Source of the DNA: Anopheles merus
Lineage: Eukaryota; Arthropoda; Insecta; Diptera; Culicidae
Assembly: GCF_017562075.2 (NCBI RefSeq)
Contig: NC_054081.1
Coordinates: forward strand, 11,344,915-11,408,914
Direction: 5' to 3'
Length of the DNA: 64,000 bases
This document shows positions 60,320-64,000 of this stretch, one piece after another; positions within the stretch are counted from its first letter, which is position 1, and each line of letters opens with the position of its first letter. Below the pieces are notes generated by a model. That model was not told where the DNA came from. It worked only from the letters and a program-made list of their open reading frames with translations, and did not search any database. The position numbers were made by a program, and so were the translations under genes.

Positions 60320-61285
60320 CTAGTCCGGTATGAGTTCACGAGCGGTTCCATGACCAAGACGGGTTCAGAATCAGTTCCAGGACCGATATGGGCTAAGTAT
60401 CAGTCTCAGGACCGGTATTGGTTCATGATAGGTTCAAGGACCGATATGGAGTCAGTATCAGTTCCCAGACCGGTATGGGTTCAATATTTGTTCCAGGACC
60501 AGTTCGGTTCCAGGATCGGTATGGGTTCATGATCGATTCAAGGACCGGTATAGGTTCAGCATCAATTCCTGGATTGGTATGGGTTCAACATCAGTTCCTG
60601 GACCGGTATCGGTTCATGATAGGTTCTAGGACCAGTATGGGTTCAGAATCAGTTTCAGGATCGGTATGAGTACATCATCGGTTCCAGGACCGGTATAGGT
60701 TCATGACCAGTTCCAGGGCCAATATAAGTTCAGAATCAGTTCTAGGACCGATATGAGTTCTTCATCGATTCCAGGACCAGTGTAGGTTCAGTGATAGTCC
60801 CAGAACCGGTATGAGTTCATCATCGGTTCAAGGACCGGTATTTGTTTATGATCAGTTCCAACAGCGATATGGGTTCGGTATTAGTTCCAGGACCGGTATC
60901 GGTTAAAGATCGGTTCCAGGACTGGTTCATGAGTTCATGAGCGGTTCCAGAACCTTTATAGACTCAGTATCAGTAACTGGACCGGTATGGGTTCATGATA
61001 GGTTCCAGGACTCGTATGGGTATAGGTTCAGTATCAGTTCCTGGAGTTCATATCAGTTTATAGGCTCAGTATTAGTTACTGGACCGGTATGGGTTCATGA
61101 TAGGTTCCAGGACTCGTATGGGTATAGGTTCAGTATCAGTTCCTGGAGTTCATGATCGGTTCCAGGACCGGTATGGGTTCATGAGTGGTTCCAGGACCGG
61201 TATGGGTTCATTATATAACCCAGCACCAGTGTAGTTCTTGTATGAGTCCCAATACCAGTATGGGTTCATGATCATTTCCTGAAGC
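60320..61285. repeat. 29-bp minisatellite with a 102-bp higher-order duplication
   Basis: The monomer is about 29 bp, built of GGTTCCAGGACCGGTATGGG plus TTCATGATC. Because 29 is not a multiple of three, translated frames repeat only every 29 residues (three monomers), as seen in the 60,418-60,669 frame. Near 60,970-61,160 a composite block of about 102 bp occurs twice, containing ACTGGACCGGTATGGGTTCA and CAGGACTCGTATGGGTATAG. The array decays towards 61,285. No evidence of coding function. Confidence 0.88.
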
Positions 61286-62076
61286 AAGTTTAGTTTTGTA
61301 TCGGGTTTTGGATTGGTAATGGTTTTTTTAAGGTCTCTCAAGAGGTTGTCATCAGCTACTGATTTTAATTCGGTTTTAAAACTCATAATCTCGGCGCATA
61401 CTTCTGTATACAGGGGACCCTTGAAATTTCGTTGCCTAGCCCTGTAACCTGGCCAAATTAACTAGTATCTTATAAATTACGGGTCATATAAAAGATCTTT
61501 AGATGGCAAAAGAATGGGCATTCTTGCTGTTGTTCGATTAGCTAGAATGATTTTTGTGAAATATTACATTGATCAGATGTCTTCATGACTCTCCGCTGCT
61601 TTTTTTAATTTCGCCGCGAAAACATCGTGTACATTTTACACAAGAGAAATAAATGTAAATTGTAATAAGGCTTGTATGTATCTTTAATATAAATAGTTGA
61701 CGTATGAAGTACAAAATAGTCAAGATAGTAAAAATAGTGAAAAAAAGCTACTTTTACCACAAACAGAAGCATTCCTAGCAGACGTTCCGGAACAGACACG
61801 GATGATTGCTCAATAGTTGTTAAGCTTTCTCTATTCTCTTCACACAGACGTTCGATTGAACATACGAATGTATCCAGTAACAGTGATGGGGACGCTTTGT
61901 TTTTAGATTGAAAATATTTATAATTTCAAAAAAAATAACGTACAAACTAATGTGCATTAGAGTATGACTGGCTTAATTACATACACCCACCGCCTACTTT
62001 CATCATGGCGCAGTGGAACTAACCAAGACTGCGTTTAGAGCTGCGTTTGGCTGCGCGGGCGAGATCGTGCATGGGC
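61286..62076. other. Non-coding interval downstream of SDR39U1
   Basis: AT-rich sequence that should contain the SDR39U1 3' UTR and its polyadenylation site (minus strand). A textbook AATAAA was not found close to the stop codon. No other gene seen. Confidence 0.5.
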
Positions 62077-63182
62077 TTAGAACAAGTGTGCCACCTCCTT
62101 GCAGGCGGACTGCAGGTCCGGATACCGATACTGGAACCCGTACTCCAGCACGCGCTGCGGTACCACCTTCGCGCCGTTCGTCAGCAGCACCGCCCGCTCC
62201 GCGGCGAACACGAGATTCAGCGCGAACAGCGGCATGGGAAAGAAGGCGGGCCGGACCAGGGCGGCCGCGAACGCTTTGGTAAAGTCCGCGTTGGTGGCCA
62301 GCTCCGGCGCGACCCCGTTCAGCACCCCGCTTACCTCCGGCCGCTCGATCGCGAACCGTATCAGCCCGCACAGGTCGTCCGCGTGTATCCAGGGCAGATC
62401 GTGCTTCCCGTCGCCGACCGGGCCGCCGAGCCCGAACCAGAACGGCAGTATCAGCGACTGGATCATGCCGCCCTCCCGGCCAAGCACGACGCCGCTGCGG
62501 ACGCGCACCACGCGGCAGATCGAGTTGTCCGACAGCGTGGCGGCCCGCTCCCACTCGATGCACAGCCGGGACATGAAGTCGTAGTCGGACACCTTGGACA
62601 GCTCGGTGTGCTTCTGGCTGCCCGGCGCGTAGTGGCTGACGCCGGAGATGTTGACGAACACGGCCGGCTTGACCGTGGCGCGCTCGATCGCCCGCGCGCA
62701 GGCCGCCGTCGTGTTGATGCGCGAGTTCCACACGTTCTGCTTGAAGCCGGGCGTCCACCGGCGGGTGGGATCGAGCACATTCTGGCCGGCCAGGTTCACC
62801 ACGGCCGTCGTACCGCTCGGCAGGCCCTCCTTCTCCAGCTCGTGCCAGCTGATGTGCTTCGGGCCCGGCATGCGCGAAATCGTCGTCACCTCGTGACCTT
62901 CAGCGAGCAGCGTCTTTACCAGCCGGCGGCCGATGAAGCCGGTGCCACCACCTAGAAAAAAATGGGAAGGGGATCGACGTTGAATTTAGCATTTGAGCGA
63001 GTGCGTGTGTGTGTGAGTACGAGTGTGTGAGTGTGATTTGCCACAGTAAGCGGTATCGTATTGTGTTAAAAGTGTAGCAATGTTACGCAACAGGAAATTC
63101 GGTATCGACGGCAAAATCTTCCGTCTGCGTCCCGAACTCCAGCAAACTTCGCGCGAACCTTACCAATTACAACGTGTGACAT
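62077..63182 (-). CDS. SDR39U1: Epimerase family protein SDR39U1 (two coding exons)
   Basis: Coding sequence: exon 1 63,182-63,164 (19 bases) and exon 2 62,951-62,077, giving 297 residues, near the family's usual 290-300. Exon 1 encodes only MSHVVI and the first base of Gly7; splicing restores the Rossmann motif GGGTGFIG (residues 7-14). The donor G|GTAAGG and the acceptor TTTTTTTCTAG are good matches to consensus. Other landmarks are NLAG at 59-62, SGVSHY at 109-114, RSGVVLGREGG at 158-168 and WIHADDL at 194-200. A DUF1731-type C-terminus ends with VVPQRVLEYGFQYRYPDLQSA. The family is an atypical short-chain dehydrogenase that binds NADP(H); its substrate is not established. A GTG-initiated frame from 62,889 is only the internal part of exon 2. 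G/C-rich third positions match NUDCD1. The two genes converge. Confidence 0.95.
62952..63163 (-). other. SDR39U1 intron 1
   Basis: A 212-bp phase-1 intron. The donor is GTAAGG immediately after the seventh codon's first base. The acceptor is a T-rich tract ending CTAG. It contains a CA/GT-type microsatellite (GTGTGTGTGTG near 63,005 on plus). Confidence 0.9.
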
Positions 63183-63822
63183 GGTCGTATGTTCACAGGA
63201 ATATCCTGACCGCTGGTTTAGAAAGAACTTTTCCGAGCGTTGAACTTAATTGCCATAAAAGGTTTTCAGCGCACTGCTGTGGTTGCTCGTGGCCGTTGAT
63301 TGTGTATTCCAATCTGGGACTCGCTGTTTTTAGTTCTTGGCTTTTAGTGTACTTTTGCCCTCTACTTTCTAACAGGTGTCTGTTGGAAGAGAATGCTGCT
63401 CGTGTGCCACGGCAAATGTTTTCCTACCGTCACATAACGAGTTTGCAACTGCGAGCGCAAATTGCCGGGAAGAAAAATAAACAAATGTATGCTTTGATCT
63501 GTCAAATATGTTGCTGACAGCTGCTTCTGCTTCTTTTGCCATAAACCCTCCGTACAACGAAAGTGGCCCGCGGAACGTTTGCGCTGAGCAGCGCGAGCCA
63601 GTCGAGCGGTTATAGCAGCAGAAAAGCGTTCGATTCGAAGAGTTGCTACATTAACTGAAAATGCTTTCGTGAGGAAATTTTTGAACAAGATTTTAGATGA
63701 AATCAATCCTTTATGTTAATTAACTCATGTTGTGAAGTTTTAACTGTTTGTTACACTAATTTTAAGATAAATTTAGTAGTACGACGTGTTGTTTGTTGTT
63801 CCTTCTAAAGTTAGAAAAATGT
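63183..63822. other. Region upstream of SDR39U1, no further gene recognised
   Basis: Expected to hold the SDR39U1 promoter and 5' UTR. A plus-strand frame (63,080-63,517) overlaps exon 1 on the opposite strand and has no recognisable domain, so it is not called. A second divergent gene beyond it cannot be excluded. Confidence 0.45.
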
Positions 63823-63905
63823 CCCAAGCGCCATAAATCCACTAGACGACCACTAAACGGGATCTAAACGGCTGAAGCTCTCAACCTAAAAGGAATATAA
63901 AAAGT
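63823..63905 (-). mobile_element. MITE terminus, CCCAAGCGCC family
   Basis: CCCAAGCGCCATAAATCCAC followed by TAGACGACCACTAAACGGG, ATCTAAACGG and CTCTCAACCTAAAAGG matches the inverted right end of the copy at 49,402-49,907. Only about 80 bp of matching sequence is visible, so this is a fragment or an element with a different interior. Confidence 0.6.
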
Positions 63906-63968
63906 CCTATAATTCACACACAACATGAGTTAGCATTTAAGCAATTGCTATCGCATCTAGTAATCGTC

Positions 63969-64000
63969 CCAAGCGCCACAGATTAAGCTTAAACGACTGG
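63969..64000 (+). mobile_element. MITE left terminus, CCCAAGCGCCAC family, cut by the window edge
   Basis: CCCAAGCGCCACAGATTAAG then CTTAAACGACTGG is nearly identical to the left end at 49,402. The element continues beyond the window. Confidence 0.65.

Noticed and set aside
62003..62955. Long plus- and minus-strand frames overlapping SDR39U1 exon 2
   Set aside because: Shadows of the real exon in other frames; arginine- and alanine-rich with no domain.
63080..63517. 145-codon plus-strand frame
   Set aside because: Overlaps SDR39U1 exon 1 and its donor site on the other strand and has no recognisable domain.

Overview
The window looks like nuclear DNA of a mosquito, most likely an Anopheles. 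The pointers are two single-copy insect-type genes with GC-rich third codon positions, a tRNA-derived SINE family, degraded CR1/T1/Q-like non-LTR retrotransposons, several small DNA-transposon (MITE) families and abundant CA microsatellites. The assignment to Anopheles is inferred from repeat style and was not checked against a database.

Layout: positions 1-56,262 are gene-poor. No conserved protein could be recognised there apart from transposon remnants. The main landmarks are a degenerate GATTC-type satellite split by a SINE (3.3-3.96 kb), a 100-N assembly gap (7,514-7,613) followed by an AT-rich degraded coding-like segment, a minus-strand reverse transcriptase relic (12.06-13.05 kb), an 18-bp minisatellite of about 1.6 kb (17.07-18.70 kb), a 10-bp minisatellite (21.64-22.48 kb), and a transposon-rich zone at 36.4-50.2 kb. 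That zone holds pogo/Tc1-like TA-flanked MITEs, hAT-like elements (one nested inside a pogo-like MITE), a third MITE family with CCCAAGCGCCAC ends, and a SINE with a perfect 12-bp target duplication.

A block of direct tandem duplications follows: units A and A' (50,540-54,175), then B and B' (54,176-56,262). Each B copy carries the same perfect 32-bp palindrome. The block ends about 300 bp before the start codon of NUDCD1.

The gene-bearing end is 56.5-63.2 kb. NUDCD1 (plus strand, 594 codons, uninterrupted coding sequence) and SDR39U1 (minus strand, two coding exons, the first with only 19 coding bases) are convergent. Between them lie a hairpin-forming inverted repeat, a second frameshifted RT relic and a 29-bp minisatellite. 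The two genes are not known to act in one pathway: NUDCD1 is a NudC/CS-domain protein of the Hsp90 co-chaperone class and SDR39U1 is an NADP-binding short-chain dehydrogenase-like protein.

No new defence or metabolic system is apparent. The most unusual features are the minisatellites with higher-order structure and the A/A'/B/B' tandem block abutting NUDCD1.
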